This document shows, one piece after another, positions 1 to 5,092 of a DNA stretch of 5,092 nucleotides. Made by a program: the position numbers and the translations under genes. Under the pieces are notes generated by a model. That model worked only from the letters and a program-made list of their open reading frames with translations, did no database searches and was not told the origin of the DNA. Position 1 is the first letter of the stretch, and every line of letters begins with the position of its first letter. The stretch is from Gemmatimonadota bacterium. Lineage in GTDB: Bacteria; Gemmatimonadota; Gemmatimonadetes; Longimicrobiales; Gaopeijiaceae. Location of the stretch: NCBI GenBank assembly GCA_026713345.1, contig JAPOOQ010000166.1, forward strand, positions 1 through 5,092. The letters run 5' to 3'.

Positions 1-1695
1 CCCCCCCGCCCCCCCCCCACCCTGCCCGCCACCCTGCTCGCCTGCGCCGTCCTGACCGGGTGCGGCGACCCCTCGCCCGGCGACACCCGCGACGCCGCGG
101 CCTCCGCCGTCGGCGCCATGGCCCTCGACACCTTCCCCGCCGCCATCCAGACCCTCTCCAGCGACGAATTCGAGGGCCGCGCCCCCTCCACGCCCGGCGA
201 GGAGCTCACCGTCGCCTACCTGGTCGACCGGTTCCAGGCCGCGGGCCTCGAGCCCGGCAACGGCGACTCCTTCTTCCAGGACGTCCCGCTCGTCGCGCTC
301 ACCGAACAGGGCCGGCCCACGCTCACGGTGCGAACCGGCGCCACGCCGGACTCCCCAGCCACCGACCTCGCCTACGCCTGGTCCACCGACTTCGTGGCCT
401 GGACGAAGCGTGTCGTCGACACCGAGTCGATCACCGACTCCGAGATGGTCTTCGTCGGCTACGGCATCGTCGCGCCCGAGTATGGCTGGAACGACTACGA
501 AGGCGTCGACGCGGCCGGCAAGACCGTGGTCATGCTGGTGAACGACCCCGGGTTCGCGACCCAGGACGAGGCGGTCTTCCGCGGCAACTCGATGACCTAC
601 TACGGGCGCTGGACCTACAAGTTCGAGGAGGCCGCGCGGCAGGGCGCGGCCGCGGCGATCGTGGTGCACGAGGAAGCGCCGGCCGGATACCCCTGGGAGG
701 TCGTGAGCGGGAGCTGGACCGGCCCGCAGTTCGGCCAGGAGGCGCCCGACGGCAACATGAGCCGCGTACAGGTCGAGGGCTGGGTGCAGGGGGCGGTCGC
801 GCGTGACATCTTCGCGGCGGGCGGACACGACTACGAAGCCCTGGCAGAGGCGGCCGCCCAGCCCGGGTTCAGCGCCGTCCCGCTCGGCGCCACCGCCTCG
901 GTCACCGTCACCAACGACATCCAGCGCTCCGAGTCGAAGAACGTGCTCGCGCTGCTGCCCGGGAGCGAGCGGCCGGACGAATACATCATCTACACGGCGC
1001 ACTGGGACCATTTCGGCGTCGGCGATGACACCATCGAAGACCCGATCTTCAACGGCGCCTTCGACAACGCCACCGGAACCGCCGGTCTGATCGAGCTGGC
1101 GCGCGCGTTCGCGGCCCTGCCGGAGCGTCCGGCGCGCTCGGTTCTCTTCCTCGCGGTCACCGCCGAAGAGCAGGGGTTGCTGGGGTCCGCCTACTACGCC
1201 GCCAATCCGGTCTACCCCACATTGAGCACGGTGGCGACCATCAACATCGACGGCGTGAACGTCGACGGGCCGATGAACGACATCACGGTCGTGGGGATGG
1301 GGGCGTCGGAGCTGGACGACTACCTGGCGGACGCCGCCGCCCGGGTCGGGCGCACCCTGCGGCCGGATCCCGAGCCCGAGAAGGGATTCTACTACCGCTC
1401 CGACCACTTCAGCTTCGCCAAGGTCGGCGTTCCCTCGCTCTACACCGATTCAGGCGTCGACCACGTCGAGCACGGCACGGAGTGGACGCTGGCACGGCGC
1501 GCCGACTACACCAGCAACCGCTACCACAAGCCGTCGGACGAATTCGATCCCGAGTGGGATTTGACGGGGGCGCTGGACGACCTGGAACTGGTCTTCCGTG
1601 TGGGCTACCGGCTGGTCACGACGGAAGACTGGCCGAATTGGCGCGAGGGGAATGAGTTCCGGGCGATTCGGGAAGCGGACATGGAGGGAAGATGA
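1..1695 (+). CDS. M28 family zinc aminopeptidase-like lipoprotein with PA domain (5' end missing)
   Basis: Predicted exported co-catalytic di-zinc metallopeptidase that removes N-terminal residues or splits small peptides outside the cytoplasm. The frame is open from base 1 (564 codons in the window, stop TGA 1693-1695), so the start lies upstream. Counting codons from base 1, a hydrophobic stretch (8-18) leads to the lipobox L-T-G-C (18-21), predicting lipidation at Cys21. A protease-associated (PA) type insert covers about 150-290. The M28 metal and catalytic residues all look intact: H334 in HWDH, D355 in FDNATG, E389-E390 in AEEQGLLGS, D417 in NIDG and H469 in SDHF. The family-typical YHKPSDE follows near the C-terminus. 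By analogy with Streptomyces griseus aminopeptidase, the first Glu of the pair is the general base. The ATG at 118 falls after the lipobox and would lose the export signal, so it is not the start. The family call is firm; the substrate is unknown. Confidence 0.93.
   Translation, partial: PPRPPPTLPATLLACAVLTGCGDPSPGDTRDAAASAVGAMALDTFPAAIQTLSSDEFEGRAPSTPGEELTVAYLVDRFQAAGLEPGNGDSFFQDVPLVALTEQGRPTLTVRTGATPDSPATDLAYAWSTDFVAWTKRVVDTESITDSEMVFVGYGIVAPEYGWNDYEGVDAAGKTVVMLVNDPGFATQDEAVFRGNSMTYYGRWTYKFEEAARQGAAAAIVVHEEAPAGYPWEVVSGSWTGPQFGQEAPDGNMSRVQVEGWVQGAVARDIFAAGGHDYEALAEAAAQPGFSAVPLGATASVTVTNDIQRSESKNVLALLPGSERPDEYIIYTAHWDHFGVGDDTIEDPIFNGAFDNATGTAGLIELARAFAALPERPARSVLFLAVTAEEQGLLGSAYYAANPVYPTLSTVATINIDGVNVDGPMNDITVVGMGASELDDYLADAAARVGRTLRPDPEPEKGFYYRSDHFSFAKVGVPSLYTDSGVDHVEHGTEWTLARRADYTSNRYHKPSDEFDPEWDLTGALDDLELVFRVGYRLVTTEDWPNWREGNEFRAIREADMEGR
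22..63 (+). other. Lipoprotein signal peptide h-region and lipobox (L-T-G-C)
   Basis: Codons 8-21 of the peptidase frame read as a short hydrophobic stretch ending in Leu-Thr-Gly-Cys, which matches the lipobox consensus for lipoprotein signal peptidase. Cleavage is expected before the Cys at 61-63. The residue after the Cys is Gly, then Asp, followed by a Pro/Gly/Ser-rich tether. A second Cys at 43-45 (L-L-A-C) is a poorer alternative. The charged n-region and initiator codon are outside the window. Confidence 0.75.
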
Positions 1696-1847
1696 GTGAT
1701 TCGAAGTTGAAGGACCCACGCCTCCGCTGGGTATTCCTCTACCGCCCCACCCCCACATTCCCGAACACCCCGTTCGGCGCCCCCGAGTTCGCCGTGACGA
1801 TCTCCGGGAACCCGTCCCCGCTGAGATCCCCCACCGCCACCCCGTAG
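1692..1847 (+). other. Possible remnant start of a downstream gene (51 codons, translationally coupled)
   Basis: An ATG at 1692 overlaps the peptidase stop as ATGA and has GGAGG at 1683-1687, four bases before it. That is the standard arrangement for a coupled operon gene. The first codons read MSDSKLKDPRLRWVFLY, a plausible protein start. From about 1739 the frame lies opposite the 3' end of the convergent VCBS gene and becomes Pro/Thr-rich up to a TAG at 1845-1847. Only the first 16 codons therefore look gene-like. It may be the stump of a gene cut by a rearrangement, a short leader peptide, or chance. I do not recognise the product. Confidence 0.25.
1711..1738. terminator. Weak bidirectional hairpin between convergent genes
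   Basis: Between the two convergent stops, ACCCA (1714-1718) pairs with TGGGT (1728-1732) around a 9-base loop. AGG (1711-1713) can extend the stem with CCT (1736-1738) across a three-base bulge. The position suits a shared terminator. There is no T-run on either side, so this is not a canonical intrinsic terminator and the call is tentative. Confidence 0.25.
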
Positions 1848-2887
1848 GTCGCGCAGTCCTCGCAACCGAAGCGGAATTCGCTGAAGCCCGGGGTCCCTCC
1901 ACCACCGTTGAAGTACACCGCATTCGGCCCCCCCACGTTCGCCACCACGATGTCCGGGTCCCCGTCGAGATCCAGGTCCGCGAGACGCACCGCGTAGCTC
2001 CGGTCGCCGCCGGGCCCGAACATCATGCTGCGCCCGAACCCGCCCTGGCCGTCGCCGAAGTACACCGCGTTCGGCTCGCCGATGTTCGCCGTCACGATGT
2101 CCAGGTGGCTGTCCCCGTCCACGTCGCCTACCGCCACACCGCGCGTCTCGTCGCTCCCGGTTCCGTACCCGGTGCTCCGCGCGAAGCTGCCCGCGTCATT
2201 CCAGTGGACCGCGTTCGCGCCGCCGTCGCGATTGGCGAGCACGAGGTCGAGGTCGCCGTCGCCGTCGAGGTCCGCGGCTGCGACATCGATCGTGGAATCG
2301 TCCCCGGCCCCGAACGGCACGCCTTCGCCGAAGGCCCCCGCCCCGTCACCGTGGAAGATGAAATTCCGGCGCCCCCGGTTCACCACGAGGATGTCCGTGT
2401 TTCCGTCTCCGTTCAGGTCGGCCAGCGTCAGGCTGCGCGTCGAACTCGGAGCGCCGAAGGTGGCGCCGGCTTCGAAGCGCCCGCTGCCGTCGTTGAGGAA
2501 GACGAGGTTGCGCGTGCGGTCGTTCCCGACCGCGACATCCAGGTCTCCGTCGCCATCGAAATCGGCGAGGGGGACGGCGTAGCTGCCGGCCTCTTCATCC
2601 CCGAGGGGCCGGGCGAGGGTGAAGGCGGCCCGCCCATCGTTGATGTAGACCCGGTTTTGCCCGGGCCAGTGGCGGCCGTTGGCGACGACCGCGTCGAGGT
2701 CCCCGTCGCCGTCCACGTCGCCCAGGCTGACGGACGCCGTCAGTTCGCTGTCGGCGCCGAGGGATCTGAGTGCCCGAAGGGTTCGCCCCTCCTGGCCCGC
2801 CAGGGGGTCGGGGGCCAAGAGGCCAGTGTAAGCTACAGTTGTCAAGATGTAAAGTGTAGTTGACAACAACCGACCCCGCGACGCCAT
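1739..2887 (-). CDS. Secreted FG-GAP/VCBS seven-repeat beta-propeller protein
   Basis: Predicted exported calcium-binding beta-propeller of 382 residues. The role is unknown; such domains usually serve adhesion, ligand binding or matrix interaction. The N-terminus is a Sec-type signal peptide: Arg residues, a hydrophobic core (about 8-25), and likely cleavage near L-A-G (29-31). Seven repeats follow, with Asp-rich loops starting at about residues 57, 109, 157, 206, 255, 304 and 354, spaced 48-52 residues. Loops 1, 2 and 4 are perfect D-x-D-G-D-G-D-L-D. The segment before loop 1 resembles the outer strand of the other blades and could close the ring with the last repeat, so the protein looks complete. 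No C-terminal anchor or sorting domain is seen. The ATG at 2887 is chosen because GGAGGT lies 8 bases upstream; a TTG at 2896 would overlap that ribosome binding site. The AHSA1 gene ends 44 bases upstream on the same strand. Confidence 0.9.
   Translation of the reverse strand: MASRGRLLSTTLYILTTVAYTGLLAPDPLAGQEGRTLRALRSLGADSELTASVSLGDVDGDGDLDAVVANGRHWPGQNRVYINDGRAAFTLARPLGDEEAGSYAVPLADFDGDGDLDVAVGNDRTRNLVFLNDGSGRFEAGATFGAPSSTRSLTLADLNGDGNTDILVVNRGRRNFIFHGDGAGAFGEGVPFGAGDDSTIDVAAADLDGDGDLDLVLANRDGGANAVHWNDAGSFARSTGYGTGSDETRGVAVGDVDGDSHLDIVTANIGEPNAVYFGDGQGGFGRSMMFGPGGDRSYAVRLADLDLDGDPDIVVANVGGPNAVYFNGGGGTPGFSEFRFGCEDCATYGVAVGDLSGDGFPEIVTANSGAPNGVFGNVGVGR
1802..2719 (-). repeat. Seven tandem FG-GAP/VCBS repeats (period about 147 bases)
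   Basis: The Asp-rich loop codons recur at roughly 147-156 base intervals, seen on the plus strand as repeated GTC-C-CCGTCG blocks. The spacing is 52, 48, 49, 49, 49 and 50 residues. Blades 5-7 also share the phrase I-V-x-A-N-x-G-x-P-N, so the C-terminal blades are more alike and may be the most recent duplications. Loops 5 (DVDGDSHLD), 6 (DLDLDGDPD) and 7 (DLSGDGFPE) are more degenerate than loops 1, 2 and 4. Confidence 0.88.
2827..2867. promoter_or_regulatory. Operator-like inverted-repeat cluster inside the VCBS signal-peptide codons
   Basis: GTTGTCAA (2838-2845) and TTGACAAC (2860-2867) form a perfect 8-base inverted repeat with a 14-base spacer. CTACA (2833-2837) and TGTAG (2855-2859) form a second one interleaved with it. 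TGTA/TACA half-sites begin at 2827, 2834, 2848 and 2855, all on a 7-base grid. The patch is clearly AT-richer than its flanks and contains TTGACA on both strands. TACA/TGTA half-sites are known from BlaI/MecI and some PadR operators; assigning a regulator here is inference. No good -10 element was found at the right spacing, and the patch sits in coding sequence. Confidence 0.3.
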
Positions 2888-2895
2888 CACTACCA

Positions 2896-2901
2896 ACCTC
2901 C
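2896..2901 (-). promoter_or_regulatory. Ribosome binding site GGAGGT of the VCBS gene
   Basis: GGAGGT on the minus strand lies 8 bases before the ATG at 2887, which is ideal spacing. The GTG one codon upstream is 5 bases away, and the TTG at 2896 overlaps the site itself. This fixes the start at the ATG. Confidence 0.7.
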
Positions 2902-2931
2902 GCTCAGACTGAATTCGACGGGTCCCATCGC

Positions 2932-3564
2932 TCAGGCGTCGGACCCCGTGTAGAACGCCGTTGTCCGCCCCGCTCTCGCGCGTGCAGTGTCCGGATCGGT
3001 GCCGCCCGCGATGGCCGCCTCTCCCCAGGCCTCGCTGCTGCCCACCATCAGAGCCCGGCCGTCCGGTGAAGCGGCGAATTCTGCCGTGTCCGGCTTCGGC
3101 GCGGCTGGATCCGCAAGGTGGAGCGCCAGTCCCAGGAGACCCATCTCCCAGCCGACCCCGGTCGCGCCCGCGCCGTACTGCGACCAGTGATCCGAGGTAT
3201 GCTGGATGTGCGCGAGTGTGAGCCGCGCCCGGTCGGCCCCATCCTCCGAGACACGCACCTCAACCCAGCTGACGAACTCGCCGAACTCCCACGTGAGCTC
3301 GAGGCGCGACGGCGGCTCGCACACCGTGATCACGCCTCCCGCGTTGCCTTCGAACTGGTAGCGGCCGCCGAGCTCGAGATCACCGCTGATCGGGAGGAAC
3401 CAGCGCGGAATGCGCTGGGGGCGGGTGATCGCGTCCCACAGCTCCTGGATGTCGGTCGGGTAGCTGCGCGACAGGGTCACCGCCCGGGCGGCCCGACCAT
3501 CGCGATCCGGGGACGAGACGGAGCGCTCCACCGCGCCGAGATGTTGCTTCACGTCGAAATGCAT
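2932..3564 (-). CDS. SRPBCC/AHSA1 (START-like) domain protein
   Basis: Cytoplasmic 210-residue protein of the SRPBCC fold, in the group annotated as activator of Hsp90 ATPase 1-like. The fold encloses a hydrophobic ligand pocket. The bacterial members' ligand is mostly unknown, and the Hsp90 label should not be taken as function. An N-terminal arm (1-25, with GAVERSVSS) is followed by the domain at about 27-150: ELWDAIT, then WFLPISGDL, LGGRYQFEGNAGG, the C-E-P-P-S-R-L-E-L-T-W strand, and GATGVGWEMGLLGLALHL in the long C-terminal helix. The tail (about 175-207), with SSEAWGEA, DPDTARARAGRTTAFYTG, is as I remember it for full-length members, so the protein looks complete. The start is ATG 3564 with GGAG five bases upstream (3570-3573); the stop is TGA. 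Homologues often sit beside an ArsR-type regulator; none is seen here. The gene lies 93 bases after the channel gene and 44 before the VCBS gene. Confidence 0.85.
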   Translation of the reverse strand: MHFDVKQHLGAVERSVSSPDRDGRAARAVTLSRSYPTDIQELWDAITRPQRIPRWFLPISGDLELGGRYQFEGNAGGVITVCEPPSRLELTWEFGEFVSWVEVRVSEDGADRARLTLAHIQHTSDHWSQYGAGATGVGWEMGLLGLALHLADPAAPKPDTAEFAASPDGRALMVGSSEAWGEAAIAGGTDPDTARARAGRTTAFYTGSDA

Positions 3565-3567
3565 GGG

Positions 3568-3573
3568 TTCTCC
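3568..3573 (-). promoter_or_regulatory. Ribosome binding site GGAGAA of the AHSA1 gene
   Basis: GGAGAA on the minus strand ends just before the ATG at 3564, with five bases between GGAG and the ATG. It supports the chosen start. The rest of the 93-base gap (3565-3657) holds a short hairpin (3600-3625: CACCG/CGGTG with outer GCG/CGC pairs) without a T-run, and no clear promoter. Confidence 0.55.
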
Positions 3574-3657
3574 GGCTCAGCAGGCCGTGGACAAGCCCCG
3601 CGTCGCACCGAGGGCGGTGAGGCGCCGGGCTGGCATGAGGGGTTCAAGAGGGCTGCC

Positions 3658-4812
3658 CTACTCCCCGCCCGGCAACAACTGCGGCGCCTCGCCCTGCCTG
3701 ATGTACAGTTCCCGCTTGGGGTAGGGGATCTCCACGCCGTCGCGAGCGAACGCGCCCAGCGCGATCCCGGTGATCTCGTCGGCGATCCGGCGGCGGTTTC
3801 GCGCCTCCAGGATCCACACGCGCAACTGCAGGTTCACCTCCGACGGGCCGAAGCCCCTCACGATCACGATCGGCTTCGGCTCCGGCTTGACGCCCTCCAC
3901 CTCCAGCGCGGCCTGGATCAGGAGCACCTTGGCACGCTCTATATCCGCTTCGTAGGCCACCGAGAACGGGATGCGCAGCCGGATGTCCTGACCCGACATG
4001 GTGTAGTTGATGATGTCGCGCTGCATGATCTCGTTGTTCGGGACGACGACCACGAGGTTGTCCGGATTGCGAATCTTGGTGGCGCGGATCCCGATCTCGA
4101 TCACGTCTCCCCAGGTGCCGGTCTCGTTGGGAGCGTTCCAGAGCTCGATCCGGTCCCCCACCTGGAAGGGACGGTCCATGATCAGCAGCACGCCGGCGAT
4201 CAGGTTCGACAGGGTATCCTTGGCCGCCAGTGACAGCGCCAGTCCCACCACCCCGGCGCCCGCCAGCAACGGCGCGATCTCGAGCCCGAGGTGACTCATC
4301 GCAAGCAACACGCCGAGGGCCATCACCAGGACGCGTACGAACCGGTTGACCATCGGCAGCGCCGTCTCGTCGAGCGCGGTGTCGTTGCGGGCCATGATTC
4401 TGCCCTCGAAAACCCTGAGCAGCTGCCCGACGAAGTTGCTCACGGGGATGAAGATCAGGACCATCCACACGCCCCACACCCACTGCTGGGCCCGGATTGC
4501 CGGATCCGTACCCTCGACCGCTTCCGCCCCGGTCACCGGCATCCCCTCTACCACAAGCTGTGACACGGCCCACGCCACCACCGTAAGCCGAATGGCCTTG
4601 CGCAAGGACCGCACGAACTGATCGTCAAGGTCGGTCTTGGTACGCTTCGCCAGCCGCCTCTCCACCCTGCGCAAAACCCACCCGGCAACCAGGTAGAGGA
4701 GCCCGGCCAACACAACGACCCCCAGGCTCGGCAACAGACGGGGACCGACATAGTCGACCACACCGTCCCACCATTCCTGCAGGGGGATCAGGTCGAATCC
4801 AAGGAATTCCAT
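3658..4812 (-). CDS. MscS family small-conductance mechanosensitive channel
   Basis: Inner-membrane channel of 384 residues that opens under membrane tension to release solutes on hypo-osmotic shock. Hydrophobic segments lie at about 26-47, 73-88, 111-132, 154-175 and 179-210. The last is the MscS pore helix: it is rich in Gly/Ala (LLAGAGVVGLALSLAAKD) and runs into LSNLIAGVLLIMDRPFQVGD, the family hallmark. The beta domain follows (about 211-275), with G-D-V-I-E-I-G-I-R-A-T and VVVVPNNEIMQRDIINYT, then the alpha/beta C-terminal domain to about 370 and a short tail. Five membrane segments is more than the three of E. coli MscS and resembles the longer YnaI-like members. The sequence R-x-x-x-T-x-L-D-[DE] occurs at about 57-64 and 142-149, suggesting a duplicated membrane hairpin. 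The ATG at 4812 is chosen because GGAGG lies 8 bases upstream; a TTG at 4818 is too close to it. Confidence 0.93.
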   Translation of the reverse strand: MEFLGFDLIPLQEWWDGVVDYVGPRLLPSLGVVVLAGLLYLVAGWVLRRVERRLAKRTKTDLDDQFVRSLRKAIRLTVVAWAVSQLVVEGMPVTGAEAVEGTDPAIRAQQWVWGVWMVLIFIPVSNFVGQLLRVFEGRIMARNDTALDETALPMVNRFVRVLVMALGVLLAMSHLGLEIAPLLAGAGVVGLALSLAAKDTLSNLIAGVLLIMDRPFQVGDRIELWNAPNETGTWGDVIEIGIRATKIRNPDNLVVVVPNNEIMQRDIINYTMSGQDIRLRIPFSVAYEADIERAKVLLIQAALEVEGVKPEPKPIVIVRGFGPSEVNLQLRVWILEARNRRRIADEITGIALGAFARDGVEIPYPKRELYIRQGEAPQLLPGGE

Positions 4813-4820
4813 GTGCAAAT

Positions 4821-4825
4821 CCTCC
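4821..4825 (-). promoter_or_regulatory. Ribosome binding site GGAGG of the MscS gene
   Basis: GGAGG on the minus strand is 8 bases before the ATG at 4812 and only 2 before the TTG at 4818, so it decides for the ATG. In the RNA, CCCG (from 4835-4832) can pair with CGGG (4827-4824) around a CUGA loop, and this stem takes up the first bases of the site. Four pairs are too few to claim regulation. Confidence 0.65.
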
Positions 4826-4841
4826 CGTCAGCGGGGCGGGA

Positions 4842-4853
4842 TGTCAACTGTTG
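4842..4853 (-). promoter_or_regulatory. Possible -35 element (TTGACA) upstream of the MscS gene
   Basis: The 87-base gap 4813-4899 holds a perfect TTGACA on the minus strand (4847-4842), 29 bases before the MscS ATG. It overlaps the small palindrome CAACTGTTG (4845-4853). At 17 bases downstream the -10 position reads GAGGAT, which is poor and overlaps the ribosome binding site, so a standard sigma-70 promoter is doubtful. Nearer the CoA-transferase stop, GCGG-TGTG-CCGC forms a small hairpin without a T-run. The channel could be read through from the gene upstream. Confidence 0.2.
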
Positions 4854-4899
4854 CTATTGCGCGCGGCACACCGCAGCCCGGTTTAGGCACCCCCGACTG

Positions 4900-5092
4900 T
4901 CAATCGCTCACCGCCCCCGTCCGCCGCAATTCCGCGATCTCCTCCTCACCGAAGCCGTACTGCCGCAACACCTCGGCGGTGTGCGCACCCTGCCCGGGCG
5001 CCCCGCGCTCCACCGAAGCCGGCGTCTCGGACAGCTTGACGGGCACGCCCAGCGTCTCCACCTCCTCCGCACCCTGCTGAACCGACAACACC
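4900..5092 (-). CDS. C-terminal fragment of a CaiB/BaiF-type (class III) CoA-transferase
   Basis: The last 64 or so codons of a gene that continues past the right edge; the stop is TGA at 4900-4902. The visible sequence has the family's C-terminal signature: L-G-V-P-V-K-L-S-E-T-P, then an A-P-G-Q-G-A-H-T-A-E-V-L segment and Y-G-F-G-E-E-E-I-A-E-L-R-R-T-G-A-V. Class III enzymes move CoA between carboxylic acids, as in carnitine, oxalate or alpha-methylacyl-CoA metabolism. The catalytic Asp is in the N-terminal part outside the window, so neither activity nor substrate can be judged. The family's usual length is about 400 residues. A GTG at 5089-5091 is an internal Val codon, not a start. The gene is co-directional with the channel 87 bases downstream; no functional link is evident. 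Confidence 0.85.
   Translation of the reverse strand, partial: VLSVQQGAEEVETLGVPVKLSETPASVERGAPGQGAHTAEVLRQYGFGEEEIAELRRTGAVSD

Noticed and set aside
60..806. A 248-codon Arg-rich frame on the plus strand
   Set aside because: It is the shifted frame of the peptidase gene, extremely Arg/His/Pro-rich with no domain or ribosome binding site.
2105..2863. A 252-codon plus-strand frame rich in Val, and a 185-codon frame at 2025-2582
   Set aside because: Both are antisense shadows of the repetitive VCBS gene; their periodicity mirrors the GACGGCGAC-type codons of its calcium loops.
2888..2896. TTG start for the VCBS gene at 2896
   Set aside because: It overlaps the GGAGGT ribosome binding site; the ATG at 2887 has ideal 8-base spacing.
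3600..3625. Hairpin (CACCG/CGGTG with outer GCG/CGC) between the MscS and AHSA1 genes as a terminator
   Set aside because: No T-run follows in either direction and short GC stems are common in such DNA, so I did not call it.
3118..4233. A 371-codon open frame on the plus strand
   Set aside because: It lies opposite the MscS and AHSA1 genes, whose families are clear. Its Arg/His/Asp-rich translation has no recognisable domain, as expected for antisense frames in GC-rich DNA.
3644..4573. A 309-codon minus-strand frame
   Set aside because: It overlaps the MscS gene in another frame, is Arg/Gly/Asp-rich and has no family signature.
4813..4818. TTG start for the MscS gene at 4818
   Set aside because: Only two bases separate it from GGAGG, whereas the ATG at 4812 has 8-base spacing.
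5089..5091. GTG as the start of a 63-codon gene at the right edge
   Set aside because: The frame is still open at the edge and the sequence is plainly the C-terminus of a longer CoA-transferase, so this is an internal Val.
1..5092. CRISPR arrays, tRNA/rRNA genes, insertion sequences, toxin-antitoxin pairs or defence genes
   Set aside because: I looked for short regularly spaced repeats, cloverleaf-like segments, transposase-like frames and terminal inverted repeats and saw none.

Overview
The window is GC-rich, gene-dense bacterial DNA with Shine-Dalgarno-led genes. The gene types are an exported M28 peptidase with a lipobox, a secreted FG-GAP/VCBS propeller, an AHSA1-type SRPBCC protein, an MscS channel and a class III CoA-transferase. 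Together they would fit a free-living environmental bacterium, for example Gemmatimonadota or Acidobacteriota. That placement is a guess from gene content; no marker gene is present to test it.

Layout. Positions 1-1695 (+) hold an M28 metallopeptidase lipoprotein whose start lies beyond the left edge. After a 43-base gap, four genes run on the minus strand: the VCBS/FG-GAP protein (1739-2887), the AHSA1 protein (2932-3564), the MscS channel (3658-4812) and the C-terminal end of a CaiB/BaiF-type CoA-transferase (4900-5092, cut by the right edge). Transcription order is CoA-transferase, channel, AHSA1 protein, VCBS protein, with gaps of 87, 93 and 44 bases. They could share a transcript, but no common pathway is evident. 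No gap exceeds 100 bases, and there is no RNA gene, CRISPR array, transposase or tRNA.

Three starts were settled by sequence. The peptidase reads open to base 1 and has a lipobox before its first in-window ATG. The VCBS and MscS genes each have a TTG codon slightly upstream, but the Shine-Dalgarno sequence is correctly spaced (8 bases) only for the ATG.

The window looks mostly ordinary, and I found no convincing undescribed system. The points most worth a second look are: a dense cluster of inverted repeats with TGTA/TACA half-sites on a 7-base grid inside the VCBS signal-peptide codons; a well-led ATGA-overlapping start after the peptidase that runs into the tail of the convergent VCBS gene, as if a downstream gene had been lost; and an internal duplication of a membrane hairpin in the MscS protein.
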